Origin: Helcococcus sueciensis DSM 17243
GTDB taxonomy: Bacteria > Bacillota > Clostridia > Tissierellales > Peptoniphilaceae
Assembly: GCF_000423145.1 (NCBI RefSeq)
Contig: NZ_AUHK01000001.1
Coordinates: 1-64,000 of the forward strand
Length of the DNA: 64,000 nucleotides
Direction: 5' to 3'
In this document: positions 27,697 to 36,689 of the stretch, piece by piece
How positions within the stretch are numbered: the stretch's first letter is position 1
How the letters are laid out: every line of letters begins with the position of its first letter
The notes under the pieces: model-generated
The model's input: the letters and a program-made list of their open reading frames with translations, nothing else
Told to the model about the DNA's origin: nothing
The model's database searches: none
Program-made: the position numbers and the translations under genes

Positions 27697-27697
27697 A

Positions 27698-28486
27698 TTA
27701 TTCCTCTAAATATATATCTAATATCTTTTTTCCGTGAAGACATTTTATAAAATCTGAATTTACATCAAATAAATCTCTTACAAGTTCTTTAGTTATCGTA
27801 TCTTTAGTCTCACCTTCTGCATATAGTAAGCCATCTTTTAGAGCTATTAGATAGTCAGAATAATGTAAAACTTGATTCAAATCATGTAAAATTGCAACTA
27901 CTGTTATATTATACTCTTTTATTAGTTTTTTGAGCAAACTAAGTATTTCTAATTGATATTTTATATCTAAGAATGTCATAGGTTCATCTAAGAGTATTGT
28001 CTTTGGTTCTTTTGCAAGTGCTAATGCAATCCAGACTCTTTGTCTTTGACCACCTGATAATTGATTAAAATATTTGTTTTTTTTGTTTTCTAAACCAACC
28101 ATTTTTATTGCTTTTTGAACTGCTTCTTTATCATATTTAGTAAGTTTATTATTGAAAAATGACTGGTATGGGGTTCTCCCCATTTCTACAATTTCTTCGA
28201 CTGTAAAATAATTAATAGTTTCAGTTATTTGATGAACTATTGCAATATCCTTAGATCTTGATTTCAAATCTATATCTAAAATTTCTTTATCATAGTATTT
28301 AACACTACCACTTGATGGTTGTTCTTCTCCTGATAATAATTTGAATAATGTGCTTTTACCAGAACCATTTGCCCCAATTATTGCGGTAAACTTATTTGGG
28401 TGAATATTAAGATTCACATTTTTCAATACTTTTTCAAATTTTTGTGAATATGAAAAGTCCAAATTATTAATTGTAAATTCAAACAT
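27698..28486 (-). CDS. Iron/heme ABC importer ATPase (FepC-like)
   Basis: The ATPase subunit has 262 residues. Walker A is IGANGSGKST at about 37-46, the signature LSGGQRQRVWIALALAKE, Walker B ILLDEPMTFLDI, and the H-loop ILHDLNQVLHYSD. The pattern is that of iron-chelate and heme importers. Its ATG overlaps the permease stop codon (TAATG), showing coupling. Confidence 0.92.
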   Translation of the reverse strand: MFEFTINNLDFSYSQKFEKVLKNVNLNIHPNKFTAIIGANGSGKSTLFKLLSGEEQPSSGSVKYYDKEILDIDLKSRSKDIAIVHQITETINYFTVEEIVEMGRTPYQSFFNNKLTKYDKEAVQKAIKMVGLENKKNKYFNQLSGGQRQRVWIALALAKEPKTILLDEPMTFLDIKYQLEILSLLKKLIKEYNITVVAILHDLNQVLHYSDYLIALKDGLLYAEGETKDTITKELVRDLFDVNSDFIKCLHGKKILDIYLEE

Positions 28487-29469
28487 TATTTATCACCTCT
28501 TTGTTTATGCAATAAATATAGAAAATATGGTCCACCAATGATTGACATAACTGTTGCAATTGGTATTTCTAAAGGTCTAACTATCATTCTTGAAAGAAAA
28601 TCTGCAAATACGACGAGTATCGACCCCATTAGAATTGTTGTTGGAAATAGTTTTTTAAAGTTTCCACCGACAATTATTTTTGCAAGATGTGGTACAACTA
28701 GTCCTACAAAAGAAATTAAACCAACTTGTGAGACTGTAATTGATGCAAGAAACACACTAAGTGATGCAACTATAAGTCTGTAATTTCTAATATTTATTCC
28801 TAAATTATAGGCTGTATTATCTGGTAAATTTAAAATGTTTATTTTAGATCTAAATAATAAAATTAATATAAATATTGGAATACTATAAATTAGCATCGTT
28901 TGGATTTGAGCCCATGTCTTTCCACTTAAATTTCCATTTAGAAAGTTTATTACGCCTTGTAATCTATCTGAATACAAAGTCATGATAGTTGATTGTATAC
29001 CACCTATCATTGCATTTACAGCCACACCAGAAAGGATTAATCTTACTGGTGAAATATCATTATTCCATGCAAATATCATTATCACTAAAAATGCCGAAAT
29101 ACCTCCTAAAAAAGCTACAAATGGCAACGCACTTGCACTTATAGGAAGTATTAGCATAACTAATATTGCACCTAATGAAGCCCCAGAACTTATTCCGAGT
29201 ATTCCAGGGTCTGCCATCGGGTTTTTCAAAACTATTTGTAATAATAAGCCTGAAACGGCTAAATTAATTCCTGTTATTATAGAAAAAATAACTCTAGGTA
29301 ATCTAATATTCCAAAAAATCACTCTATTTGGAGTATCTTTACCAATTATAATATCAATTATTTCACTGAATTCAATGTTTACACTACCAAATGAAATACT
29401 CAATATAGTTACTAAAATCAATAAAAATATTAACATTATCCAAAAAGACGATTTTTTGACGTTTTTCAT
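28486..29469 (-). CDS. Iron/heme ABC importer permease, FecCD/BtuC family
   Basis: The permease has 327 residues and about ten membrane helices. The family motifs RLPRVIFSIITGINLAVSG and NPMADPGILGISSGASLGA lie in the N-terminal third, and the coupling segment NLGINIRNYR and GLISFVGLVVPHLAK follow. It differs from the 4.4-6.3 kb permeases in having a single gene, implying a homodimer. The ATG at 29469 was chosen over 29481 because GGAGAG is six bases upstream. It starts one base after the binding-protein stop codon. Confidence 0.92.
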   Translation of the reverse strand: MKNVKKSSFWIMLIFLLILVTILSISFGSVNIEFSEIIDIIIGKDTPNRVIFWNIRLPRVIFSIITGINLAVSGLLLQIVLKNPMADPGILGISSGASLGAILVMLILPISASALPFVAFLGGISAFLVIMIFAWNNDISPVRLILSGVAVNAMIGGIQSTIMTLYSDRLQGVINFLNGNLSGKTWAQIQTMLIYSIPIFILILLFRSKINILNLPDNTAYNLGINIRNYRLIVASLSVFLASITVSQVGLISFVGLVVPHLAKIIVGGNFKKLFPTTILMGSILVVFADFLSRMIVRPLEIPIATVMSIIGGPYFLYLLHKQRGDK

Positions 29470-29470
29470 T

Positions 29471-30445
29471 TTACTCTCCATTTTCTAATAAATCTTTAAG
29501 ATTCATTAATATTTCACCTATATGAATATTTCCTGTTACAGGAAATTTTTTATCATCTAAAGCATATACTCTACCTTCTACAACAGCATTTGTTGATTTC
29601 CATAAATCTTTAGCAAGCTCTTCTTTAAATGCTTGTTTCATTGCTTCCTTATGACCATGAGATAAAGTTAGTATATAATCAGGATTTTGTTCTACTACTG
29701 TTTCTAAACTAAAAGGTACATAAGGTCTTGGATCTTTAGAAATATAATTTGCTATATTATCTACTTTTAATTCTTCTAATAATCCACCAATAAATGAGCT
29801 CTTTGTTGCTAACATATATTTTTCACCAGTACCAAATAAAATTGCTACTTTTTTACCTTCTAAATTTTTAGCATTACTTACTGCGTTTTCTACTTCTTTA
29901 TCAATATTTGCAATTATTTCTTTTGCTTTATTTTGTTTTCCAAAAAGATTAGATAAAGTATTTACATTTTCTTTTATTTCATCGATATTTGAATTACTTA
30001 GGTATATGGTTTCAATATTTTGATTTTTTAAATTTTCTATACTTAAATCTTCAAGTAATTTGTCACCTATAAATAAATCTGGATTTAATGAAACTATTGT
30101 TTCATAGTCTAATTTTCTTGGAGCTCCTACTTTTGTAACGTCCTTATATCTTTCTGGAGTATTGTCTTGGCTTGATACACCAACTATATCTACACCAAGT
30201 GCATCTAAATATTCAGCTACTGTGGTTGAACCTGCAATTACATTGTGATATTTAGCTTCAGATTCCATTTTAGTTTCATTATTTGTTTCCTCTGATTTTT
30301 CATTATCAGTTTCCATCATTGTTTCATTCATGGTTTCATCATTACTTTCTACCATTGTTTCCATTTCTGTTTCTTTAGTATTTGAACATGCTACTAAAAT
30401 AAATACAGAGATTATACTTAAAATTGTTAATAATATCTTTTTCAT
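29471..30445 (-). CDS. Iron/heme-binding lipoprotein of an ABC importer (IsdE-like)
   Basis: This extracytoplasmic binding protein has 324 residues. The signal peptide ends in the lipobox LVAC at about 17-20. A low-complexity Met/Glu/Thr/Asn linker follows (residues about 25-65, many METMNET-type repeats). The ligand lobe contains YLDALGVDIVGV, then ERYKDVTKVGAP, closely matching the wording of heme-binding IsdE/HtsA proteins, so heme is a good candidate; ferric siderophore is the alternative. It is first in the operon behind a perfect Fur palindrome. Confidence 0.82.
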   Translation of the reverse strand: MKKILLTILSIISVFILVACSNTKETEMETMVESNDETMNETMMETDNEKSEETNNETKMESEAKYHNVIAGSTTVAEYLDALGVDIVGVSSQDNTPERYKDVTKVGAPRKLDYETIVSLNPDLFIGDKLLEDLSIENLKNQNIETIYLSNSNIDEIKENVNTLSNLFGKQNKAKEIIANIDKEVENAVSNAKNLEGKKVAILFGTGEKYMLATKSSFIGGLLEELKVDNIANYISKDPRPYVPFSLETVVEQNPDYILTLSHGHKEAMKQAFKEELAKDLWKSTNAVVEGRVYALDDKKFPVTGNIHIGEILMNLKDLLENGE

Positions 30446-30467
30446 AAATCCTCCAACATAATTTTGC

Positions 30468-30523
30468 TGATAATGAGAATCATTATCATTTAGATATTAT
30501 AACACAAATATTTATGAATGCAA
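30468..30523 (-). promoter_or_regulatory. Promoter and perfect Fur box of the iron/heme operon
   Basis: On the minus strand TTGCAT (30523-30518) and TATAAT (30501-30496) are 16 bases apart with an extended TGT. Just downstream, covering the likely start of transcription, is a perfect 9-3-9 palindrome (TGATAATGA / TCATTATCA, 30468-30488), the classical Fur site. Confidence 0.85.
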
Positions 30524-30558
30524 ATCAAATTTAAAAGATGACAAATAAGTTTAATGGT

Positions 30559-30716
30559 AGGTATAAATAGGAAAAGTGATGAATGTACCCTATTTTAAAT
30601 TCTTCAGAAATTAAGAAAAGTCGGGTACAAATAGCGAATATGCTGAATGTACCCGATTTTAACATATCATTCGATAGTCAAGTTGGGTACAAATGCAGAA
30701 ATTGCAAATGTACCCT
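30559..30716. repeat. Tandem array of about 63-bp hairpin units
   Basis: Three units each carry GGGTACA or GGTATA and TGTACCC arms that can pair: 30560-30589, 30623-30654 and 30685-30715. The spacing between units is 62-64 bases. Loops of about 17 bases differ in sequence. The third unit has a second inner pair TGCA/TGCA. The array lies between the pnp terminator and the Fur-controlled promoter, and encodes no protein. Confidence 0.85.
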
Positions 30717-30882
30717 AAATTAGGATTATATCAATGGAAAATTCTAATTCCAAAATATGGTAATAATAGTAAAACTAATACAATTAATATTAAGAAAATT
30801 ACAGCTCTTAATATAATATTCAATAATAAAAAAAAATGAAGATTTGTTATAATTGAGTTAATCGTAGCATTTAGAGAATAAC
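30717..30882. other. AT-rich spacer
   Basis: No gene, repeat or strong structure is visible between the hairpin array and the pnp terminator. Confidence 0.5.
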
Positions 30883-30921
30883 AAAAAAAGTGACAAATTC
30901 CTAAAAATGAAACTTGTCACT
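30883..30921 (-). terminator. pnp terminator
   Basis: On the minus strand AGTGACAA and TTGTCACT (30921-30914 and 30896-30889) pair, with further partial pairing inside, followed by a run of T residues, about 20 bases after the pnp stop codon. Confidence 0.8.
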
Positions 30922-30939
30922 CATTCAATATTACTTTAC

Positions 30940-33039
30940 TTATTCACCTTTTGGCAGTACATCTTTTCTTGAAAGATTGATTCTACCTTTGTCATCTATT
31001 TCTATGATTTTAACCATTATTTCGTCGCCTTCTTTTACGACATCTTCAACTTTCTCTACTCTCTTATGGTCAAGTTTTGAAATATGAACTAATCCTTCTT
31101 TTCCATTTGCAAATTGTACAAATGCACCAAAGTTCATTATTTTAACGACTTTACCTAAGTAGACATCCCCTATTTCTGGTTCTTCAACTATACTTTCAAT
31201 AATTTCGATTGCTCTTTTACCGCTTTCAGTATCTGAAGAAGTAATTGTAATTAATCCTTCGTCTGTTATATCTATTTTAACACCAGTTTCATCAATTATT
31301 TTGTTAATAGTTTTTCCACCAGAACCTATAACTTCTCTAACTTTTTCAGGTTTAACTTGAATTGTAAAAATTCTTGGAGCATTTGGTGATACTTCTGGTC
31401 TTGGAGCTGGAATTGCTTCAAGAATTACATCTAAGATTCTCATTCTTGCATCTTTTGCATCTTCTAATGCTTCTTCCAAGATTGCTCTATTTATACCATC
31501 AATCTTGATATCCATTTGTAATGCTGTTATACCATCTTTTGTACCAGCTACTTTAAAGTCCATATCTCCTAAATGGTCTTCAAGTCCTTGAATATCTGTA
31601 AGGATTGCAAAGTCATCACCTTCTTTAATAAGTCCCATTGCAATACCTGCAACTGGTGCTTTTATTGGAACACCTGCATCCATCAATGAAAGTGTTGAAC
31701 CACATACTGAAGCCATTGAAGATGAACCATTTGATTCAAGTACTTCTGAAACAAGTCTTATTACATATGGGAATTCTTCTTCTGAAGGAATTACCGCTTC
31801 TAATGCTCTTTCTGCAAGTCTACCATGACCTATTTCTCTTCTACCTGGTGTTCTAAATCTTCCGATTTCACCAACTGAATATCCCGGGAAATTGTAGTGA
31901 TGAATATATCTTTTCTTAACTTCTTCATCAGTTAATCCATCGATATATTGAACATCTGAAGGAGATCCAAGTGTTGCAATATTTAATACTTGTGTTTGAC
32001 CTCTAGTAAATAATCCAGAACCATGTACTTTTGGAACATATGCTACTTCAGCAGATAAAGGTCTGATTTCGTGCATTTTTCTACCATCGGATCTAACCTT
32101 ATCTACAGAGATTAATTTTCTTACAATTGTTTTTTCTAATTCTTCAAATACTTCATTAACACTTTTTAGTTTTTCTTCGATGTTTTCATCATCTTCATCT
32201 GTATATTTTTCAATAATTTCATTTTGGATTTCATCTAAGGCATCATCTCTTGTTTTCTTATCTACAGTTTGTAATGCTTCTTTTATTCTTTGTCCGAAAT
32301 TGTCATCTATTTCTGTATATAAAACTTTATCTACACCTTCATAATGAAATTCATTTTTTTCTTGTCCAATTTCATCTATAATCGTTTGAAGAAATTCACA
32401 GATTTTTTTAATTTCTTCATGCCCAAATAGTATAGCTTCTAGCATTTGGGTTTCTGTTAATTCTAAAGCTCCAGCTTCAACCATCATGATAGCATCTTTT
32501 GTTCCAGATAATGTTAAATCTAATTTTGATACTTTCTTTTCATCTGATTTTGGATTGATTATATATTTGTCATCAACATATCCTACTGATACTGATCCTG
32601 TAGGCCCATTAAATGGTATTGGAGAAATTCCAAGAACTATTGATGACCCAATCATTGACAAAATCCCTGTATCGTAATTTTCATCAGCAGCTAAAATAGT
32701 TGAAACTATTTGAACATCTTTTTTGTAACCTTCTGGGAATAAAGGTCTTAAAGGTCTGTCCATCATACGAGCTGTTAATGTAGCTTCATCTGTTGGTCTT
32801 CCTTCTCTTTTAATATATCCACCAGGTATACGTCCAACTGCATATTGTTTTTCTTGAACTTCAACTGATAATGGGAAAAAATCTATCCCTTCTCTTTCTT
32901 CATCAGATCCAACAACTGTAACTAGAACCATTGAATCACCAGCTCTTAAAGTTGCTGCTGCACTAGCTTGTTTTGCAACTTTACCTATCTCAACTTCAAA
33001 TTCGTAATTTTCTGAACTGTATCTGTATTTTTTTACCAT
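30940..33039 (-). CDS. pnp: Polyribonucleotide nucleotidyltransferase (PNPase)
   Basis: PNPase degrades RNA 3' to 5' using phosphate. The 699 residues show two RNase PH-like domains (about 1-210 and 300-545), with the active second one around DFKVAGTKDGITALQMDIKI. A KH domain (REVIGSGGKTINKIIDETG) and a C-terminal S1 domain (GDVYLGKVVKIMNFGAFVQF) follow. Length is normal. It follows rpsO, the widespread rpsO-pnp arrangement, separated by a terminator. Confidence 0.97.
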   Translation of the reverse strand: MVKKYRYSSENYEFEVEIGKVAKQASAAATLRAGDSMVLVTVVGSDEEREGIDFFPLSVEVQEKQYAVGRIPGGYIKREGRPTDEATLTARMMDRPLRPLFPEGYKKDVQIVSTILAADENYDTGILSMIGSSIVLGISPIPFNGPTGSVSVGYVDDKYIINPKSDEKKVSKLDLTLSGTKDAIMMVEAGALELTETQMLEAILFGHEEIKKICEFLQTIIDEIGQEKNEFHYEGVDKVLYTEIDDNFGQRIKEALQTVDKKTRDDALDEIQNEIIEKYTDEDDENIEEKLKSVNEVFEELEKTIVRKLISVDKVRSDGRKMHEIRPLSAEVAYVPKVHGSGLFTRGQTQVLNIATLGSPSDVQYIDGLTDEEVKKRYIHHYNFPGYSVGEIGRFRTPGRREIGHGRLAERALEAVIPSEEEFPYVIRLVSEVLESNGSSSMASVCGSTLSLMDAGVPIKAPVAGIAMGLIKEGDDFAILTDIQGLEDHLGDMDFKVAGTKDGITALQMDIKIDGINRAILEEALEDAKDARMRILDVILEAIPAPRPEVSPNAPRIFTIQVKPEKVREVIGSGGKTINKIIDETGVKIDITDEGLITITSSDTESGKRAIEIIESIVEEPEIGDVYLGKVVKIMNFGAFVQFANGKEGLVHISKLDHKRVEKVEDVVKEGDEIMVKIIEIDDKGRINLSRKDVLPKGE

Positions 33040-33050
33040 TGTTTCTCCTT

Positions 33051-33066
33051 GATAGCACCTGCTATC
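33051..33066 (-). promoter_or_regulatory. Small hairpin in the pnp leader
   Basis: GATAGCACCTGCTATC is a near-perfect palindrome that ends about six bases before the AAGGAG ribosome binding site of pnp. It could modulate translation or RNA processing. Confidence 0.5.
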
Positions 33067-33129
33067 CTATATTATATTTCCTTTTTGTTTACTATAATAT
33101 CATACCATATAATATAAAAAAGTATAAAT

Positions 33130-33158
33130 AAAAAAACAAGAATTCGTATGAATTCTTG
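33130..33158 (-). terminator. rpsO terminator
   Basis: CAAGAATTC (33137-33145) and GAATTCTTG (33150-33158) pair around GTAT; on the minus strand a run of seven T residues follows. Confidence 0.88.
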
Positions 33159-33199
33159 CTCTTTGAATGTATTTTGAAATAAATAATATATCTTTTTAA

Positions 33200-33466
33200 T
33201 TATCTTCTAATTCCTAATTTTTCAATTAAAGCTCTATATGCTTCAATATCTTTCTTTTGATAGTAATCTAAAAGACCTTTTCTTCTACCGATAAGCATAT
33301 ATAATCCTCTTCTTGATGCATGATCTTTAGGATTAGCTTTTAAATGTTCAGTTAACTCTTTGATTCTTTCAGTCATTATAGCTACTTGAACTTCTGTTGA
33401 GCCTGTATCGCCTTCTTTTCTAGCGAATTCTTTAATTATTGCTTGTTTCTTTTCTTGTGAAATCAT
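33200..33466 (-). CDS. rpsO: 30S ribosomal protein S15
   Basis: S15 (88 residues) binds 16S rRNA early in 30S assembly. The sequence has the family pattern [18 protein letters not shown], then [20 protein letters not shown], which contacts the rRNA. It has its own promoter and a structured leader, and sits between ribF and pnp. Confidence 0.98.
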   Translation of the reverse strand: MISQEKKQAIIKEFARKEGDTGSTEVQVAIMTERIKELTEHLKANPKDHASRRGLYMLIGRRKGLLDYYQKKDIEAYRALIEKLGIRR

Positions 33467-33490
33467 TGTTTCCTCCTATTTTTATATTCA

Positions 33491-33534
33491 CTTTTACCGA
33501 GTGATGACCGGAGTTTCCAATCACCAAGCAAAAG
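33491..33534 (-). promoter_or_regulatory. Structured rpsO leader, candidate S15 autoregulatory RNA
   Basis: On the minus strand CTTTTGC pairs with GTAAAAG at the base, GTGAT with ATCAC inside, and GGA with TCC at the tip. The element ends about 25 bases before the start codon. rpsO leaders that bind S15 occur in several bacterial groups; membership in a known class was not established. Confidence 0.5.
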
Positions 33535-33543
33535 TACTTATAT

Positions 33544-33572
33544 ATTATAACAAAATAAATTAATTTTGTAAA
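33544..33572 (-). promoter_or_regulatory. rpsO promoter
   Basis: On the minus strand TTTACA (33572-33567) and TATAAT (33549-33544) are 17 bases apart with an extended TGT. The -35 box lies in the last codons of ribF. Confidence 0.65.
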
Positions 33573-34498
33573 TTCTTTTTATATTTAAGTGAATATTGAT
33601 AATCTTTATTCATTTGATCTATTAATTCGTCTTTTGAATCAAATTTTATTTGATCTCTAATCCATTCTAAAAACTCTATTTTAACTTCTTCACCATATAT
33701 TTTTTTATCAAAATCTATAATAAATGTTTCTAATTTTATTTCTCTACTATCAGTAACTGTTGGATTTGTACCAATTGAAGTTAAAGATAAATATTTTTTG
33801 TTTTTTAATATTAGATTAGTTAAATATACACCTTCTTTAGGTAATATATATCTGAAATTAGTCTCTATATTTGCTGTTGGATATCCAAGAACTTTTGAAC
33901 CAATTTTAAATCCATGCACAACATTTCCTCTAATTGTATATGGTCTATTTAATAGTTTATATGCTTCAGAAACTCTTCCTTGATACAGAAGCTTTCTAAT
34001 TATTGTAGAAGATATTTTTTCATCTTTAATCATAGTGTAATCTTCAACGAATACTTTTATATCATTTGTCTTTTCCATTTTATATAAATCTGATACGGTT
34101 CCTTTTGATAGTTTCCCGTAAGTATAATCTGGTCCACAAATAATATATTTAGCATTTAATTCTTTTCTAATAAAATCTAAGATAAACTCTTCTTTCGTTA
34201 ATTGAGCAAATTCATAGGTGAAATTTATAGTAAATATATAGTCGACACCATATTCTTCAAGTATTTCTATTTTATCTTCTAATGAATTTATATAATATCT
34301 TGGAAAATGTGGAAATACTTCATTTGTATGTTGTTTAAAAAGCAGAATTGATGATTTAACATTATATTCTTTTGCTATTTCTATTGTTTTTTCAACTATA
34401 TCTCTATGGCCTTTGTGGAATCCATCGAAATTTCCAAGACCTATAGCCGATATATCAAAATCAAATTTTTCTAAATCTAAATCAATTATCTTTGCCAA
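33560..34498 (-). CDS. ribF: Bifunctional riboflavin kinase/FAD synthetase
   Basis: RibF makes FMN from riboflavin and then FAD. The 312 residues have an N-terminal nucleotidyltransferase domain with GLGNFDGFHKGHRDIV (residues 20-35) and ISSTIIRKLL, and a C-terminal kinase domain with GSKVLGYPTANIETN and GVYLTNL. It overlaps truB by 13 bases and ends the rimP-nusA-infB operon. Confidence 0.95.
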   Translation of the reverse strand: MAKIIDLDLEKFDFDISAIGLGNFDGFHKGHRDIVEKTIEIAKEYNVKSSILLFKQHTNEVFPHFPRYYINSLEDKIEILEEYGVDYIFTINFTYEFAQLTKEEFILDFIRKELNAKYIICGPDYTYGKLSKGTVSDLYKMEKTNDIKVFVEDYTMIKDEKISSTIIRKLLYQGRVSEAYKLLNRPYTIRGNVVHGFKIGSKVLGYPTANIETNFRYILPKEGVYLTNLILKNKKYLSLTSIGTNPTVTDSREIKLETFIIDFDKKIYGEEVKIEFLEWIRDQIKFDSKDELIDQMNKDYQYSLKYKKNLQN

Positions 34499-35376
34499 AG
34501 CATTTTCTCCATTTTTAATATATTATTATTTATTTTAGCTATACCAATAAATTCATTTTCTGAAATAATTTTAATTTCTTCGTCTTTTGGAATTTTTATA
34601 TTTATTAAATCTTTTATATTAATTCTTTGTCCATTAACAAGTCTATCTCTAATGATTTTTGTAACTTCAATAGATTCAAAATTATATAATGCGTCATTAA
34701 TAGAAATTAATGAATTTTCTAAATCTTCTAATGAATATGAATCAATCTTAGAAATATCAATTGAATTTTCTAAATCAAAATGTCCAACTCTAGTTCGAAT
34801 TAACTCCGTCATATGAGCATAACTATTAAGTTTTATACCTAAATCATGAATTATAGATCTGATATATGTTCCCTTTGAACAGTTAATATATATTTTAGCA
34901 AATTCATTCTTAATTTCTAATAGTTTAATATCATATACAGTTACTTTACGAGATTTAATCTCAATTTTTTCATTGTCTCTTGCATATTCATAAAGTTTCT
35001 TACCATTTACTTTTATAGCTGAGTAAATTGGTGGTGTTTGAGAAATGTCACCTAAAAATGTTTTTAAAACTTTGTTTATTTCATCAGATGTGAATGATAC
35101 ATTATCGCTTATATTTGTAATTTCTCCCTCACTGTCATAAGTAGTAGTTGACTCACCAAACTTTAGAGTAGCTATATATGATTTTCCTTGATTCATAATA
35201 TATTCAGAGATTCTGGTAGAATTTTCAATACATATAGGAAGAACTCCTGTCGCCATTGGATCAAGTGTTCCAGTATGTCCTATTCTCTTCATATTTAGTT
35301 TTTTTCGCAATATAGCTACGACATCATGAGAAGTCATATTCTCGGATTTATTTATTACCAAGATTCCCGTTTTCAT
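34486..35376 (-). CDS. truB: tRNA pseudouridine(55) synthase
   Basis: TruB converts U55 of tRNA to pseudouridine. The catalytic Asp is in HTGTLDPMATGVLP at about residue 39, and YIATLKFGESTTTYDSEGE and GTYIRSIIHDLG are conserved. It has 296 residues, a normal length, with a PUA-like C-terminal region. The start lies within nrnA (29-base overlap). Confidence 0.96.
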   Translation of the reverse strand: MKTGILVINKSENMTSHDVVAILRKKLNMKRIGHTGTLDPMATGVLPICIENSTRISEYIMNQGKSYIATLKFGESTTTYDSEGEITNISDNVSFTSDEINKVLKTFLGDISQTPPIYSAIKVNGKKLYEYARDNEKIEIKSRKVTVYDIKLLEIKNEFAKIYINCSKGTYIRSIIHDLGIKLNSYAHMTELIRTRVGHFDLENSIDISKIDSYSLEDLENSLISINDALYNFESIEVTKIIRDRLVNGQRINIKDLINIKIPKDEEIKIISENEFIGIAKINNNILKMEKMLWQR

Positions 35377-36322
35377 AAAGTTTTTCCAATCTATTATTTA
35401 GTTTTTCAAAAACCTCATCTAGTGTACCTTTTACAGTTGCTCCAGAAGCTCTTGTGTGACCACCGCCACCAAATTCTTTAGCAATTTCTGATACATCTAC
35501 GATATTTTGTGATCTAAAGCTTAACTTTTGTTCTGTTTCAGTATATTCTTTAACTATAGCAGACACTTCAACGCCTTTTATAGTTCTTAAAAGAGAAACT
35601 AAGCCTTCTGCTTCATCAAAGTCCATATTGTATCTATTCATTAAATCTCTAGAAATTTTGGCGGTAATAATTTTATCACCTATCCATGTAGCATTTTCTA
35701 TAACTTCAGCTTGTAAAAATAAATAATTTGGATCAAATCTTTCATATAAATTATCATGTATAAAATCTTTTCTTGCACCTAAATCAATTAAATCAGCTGC
35801 TGTTCTTAAAGTATCTGAAGTAGATGAAGAATATTGGAATCTATAAGTGTCAGTTAAAATTCCCAAATATAGATAATCAGCTGCTTTTTGTGGAATATTT
35901 ATATTATTTTCCATAAATGTTTCAGCTACAATTTCACAAGCAGAGCTTGATAAATAAATAATATCATTGTTAGAATATCCTTCATTAGTTATATGATGAT
36001 CTATAACTGCGGTATCTTTAGATTTATTAAAAAATTCTACAGAGTTCCCTATTCTCAATATATCTGCACTATCTATAGCAATAAATAAATCAATTTCTTC
36101 AAATTGATTATTGAAATAAATAGTTTCATCATACATAAACTCTAAATTTTTTGGAAATTTGTCATTTTCTACTACATAAGCATTTTTACCCATATTTCTG
36201 AGTATATGCGCAAGACCAAATGAAGAGCCAACAGCGTCTCCATCTGGGTTTACATGTGCAGATATTAAAATATTATTTGCATTTTTTATTTGATCAAATA
36301 GTTTATTCTTCTTCTCTATCAT
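35348..36322 (-). CDS. nrnA: DHH-family phosphoesterase, nanoRNase/pAp phosphatase
   Basis: NrnA degrades very short RNAs, and 3'-phosphoadenosine-5'-phosphate in many Firmicutes. The 324 residues hold the metal motifs AHVNPDGDAVGSS (about 21-33), IAIDSAD and AVIDHHITNEG, and a C-terminal DHHA1 domain with EFGGGGHTRASGA. It lies in its usual place between rbfA and truB and overlaps rbfA by 20 bases. Confidence 0.93.
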   Translation of the reverse strand: MIEKKNKLFDQIKNANNILISAHVNPDGDAVGSSFGLAHILRNMGKNAYVVENDKFPKNLEFMYDETIYFNNQFEEIDLFIAIDSADILRIGNSVEFFNKSKDTAVIDHHITNEGYSNNDIIYLSSSACEIVAETFMENNINIPQKAADYLYLGILTDTYRFQYSSSTSDTLRTAADLIDLGARKDFIHDNLYERFDPNYLFLQAEVIENATWIGDKIITAKISRDLMNRYNMDFDEAEGLVSLLRTIKGVEVSAIVKEYTETEQKLSFRSQNIVDVSEIAKEFGGGGHTRASGATVKGTLDEVFEKLNNRLEKLYENGNLGNK

Positions 36323-36683
36323 TTATTGCCTCATTATCTTTTTTGATAACTTCACTAATTAATTTATCAATTTTCATAGCTTTTTCTAATTGCTCATCTA
36401 ATATGAAATATAGTTCTGGAATATGTCTTAAATTTAATCTATTACCAAGTTCTTTTTTTATATAACCTTTGGAATGCAATAGTCCTTCCATAGTATCTTC
36501 TTTTTCTTTTTGAGAACCTAATACAGAAATATATACTTTTGCAGATTGTAAGTCATCTGTTAAGTCAACTTCAGTAATAGAAGTAATTGGAGCTATTCTT
36601 GAATCTTTCAAATCTTGATTAATAAGAACTGATATTTCTTTTTTTAGTTCTGATGCAATTCTTCTAATTCTAGTTTTATTCAT
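36303..36683 (-). CDS. rbfA: 30S ribosome-binding factor A
   Basis: RbfA helps late 30S maturation. This 126-residue KH-type protein starts MNKTRIRRIASELKKEIS and contains RHIPELYFILDEQLEKAMKID, typical of the family. It starts six bases after infB. The C-terminus is acidic. Confidence 0.95.
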   Translation of the reverse strand: MNKTRIRRIASELKKEISVLINQDLKDSRIAPITSITEVDLTDDLQSAKVYISVLGSQKEKEDTMEGLLHSKGYIKKELGNRLNLRHIPELYFILDEQLEKAMKIDKLISEVIKKDNEAINDREEE

Positions 36684-36689
36684 ATAGAC

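Noticed and set aside
28982-29488. Open frame of 168 codons on the + strand
   Set aside because: It lies entirely opposite the FecCD permease gene, whose product has full family motifs.
30559-30716. CRISPR array or riboswitch tandem
   Set aside because: Repeats are only seven-base arms, the units number three, and no known ligand-binding core is visible.
33491-33534. tRNA-like structure before rpsO
   Set aside because: It is too short, with no anticodon arm or T-loop consensus.
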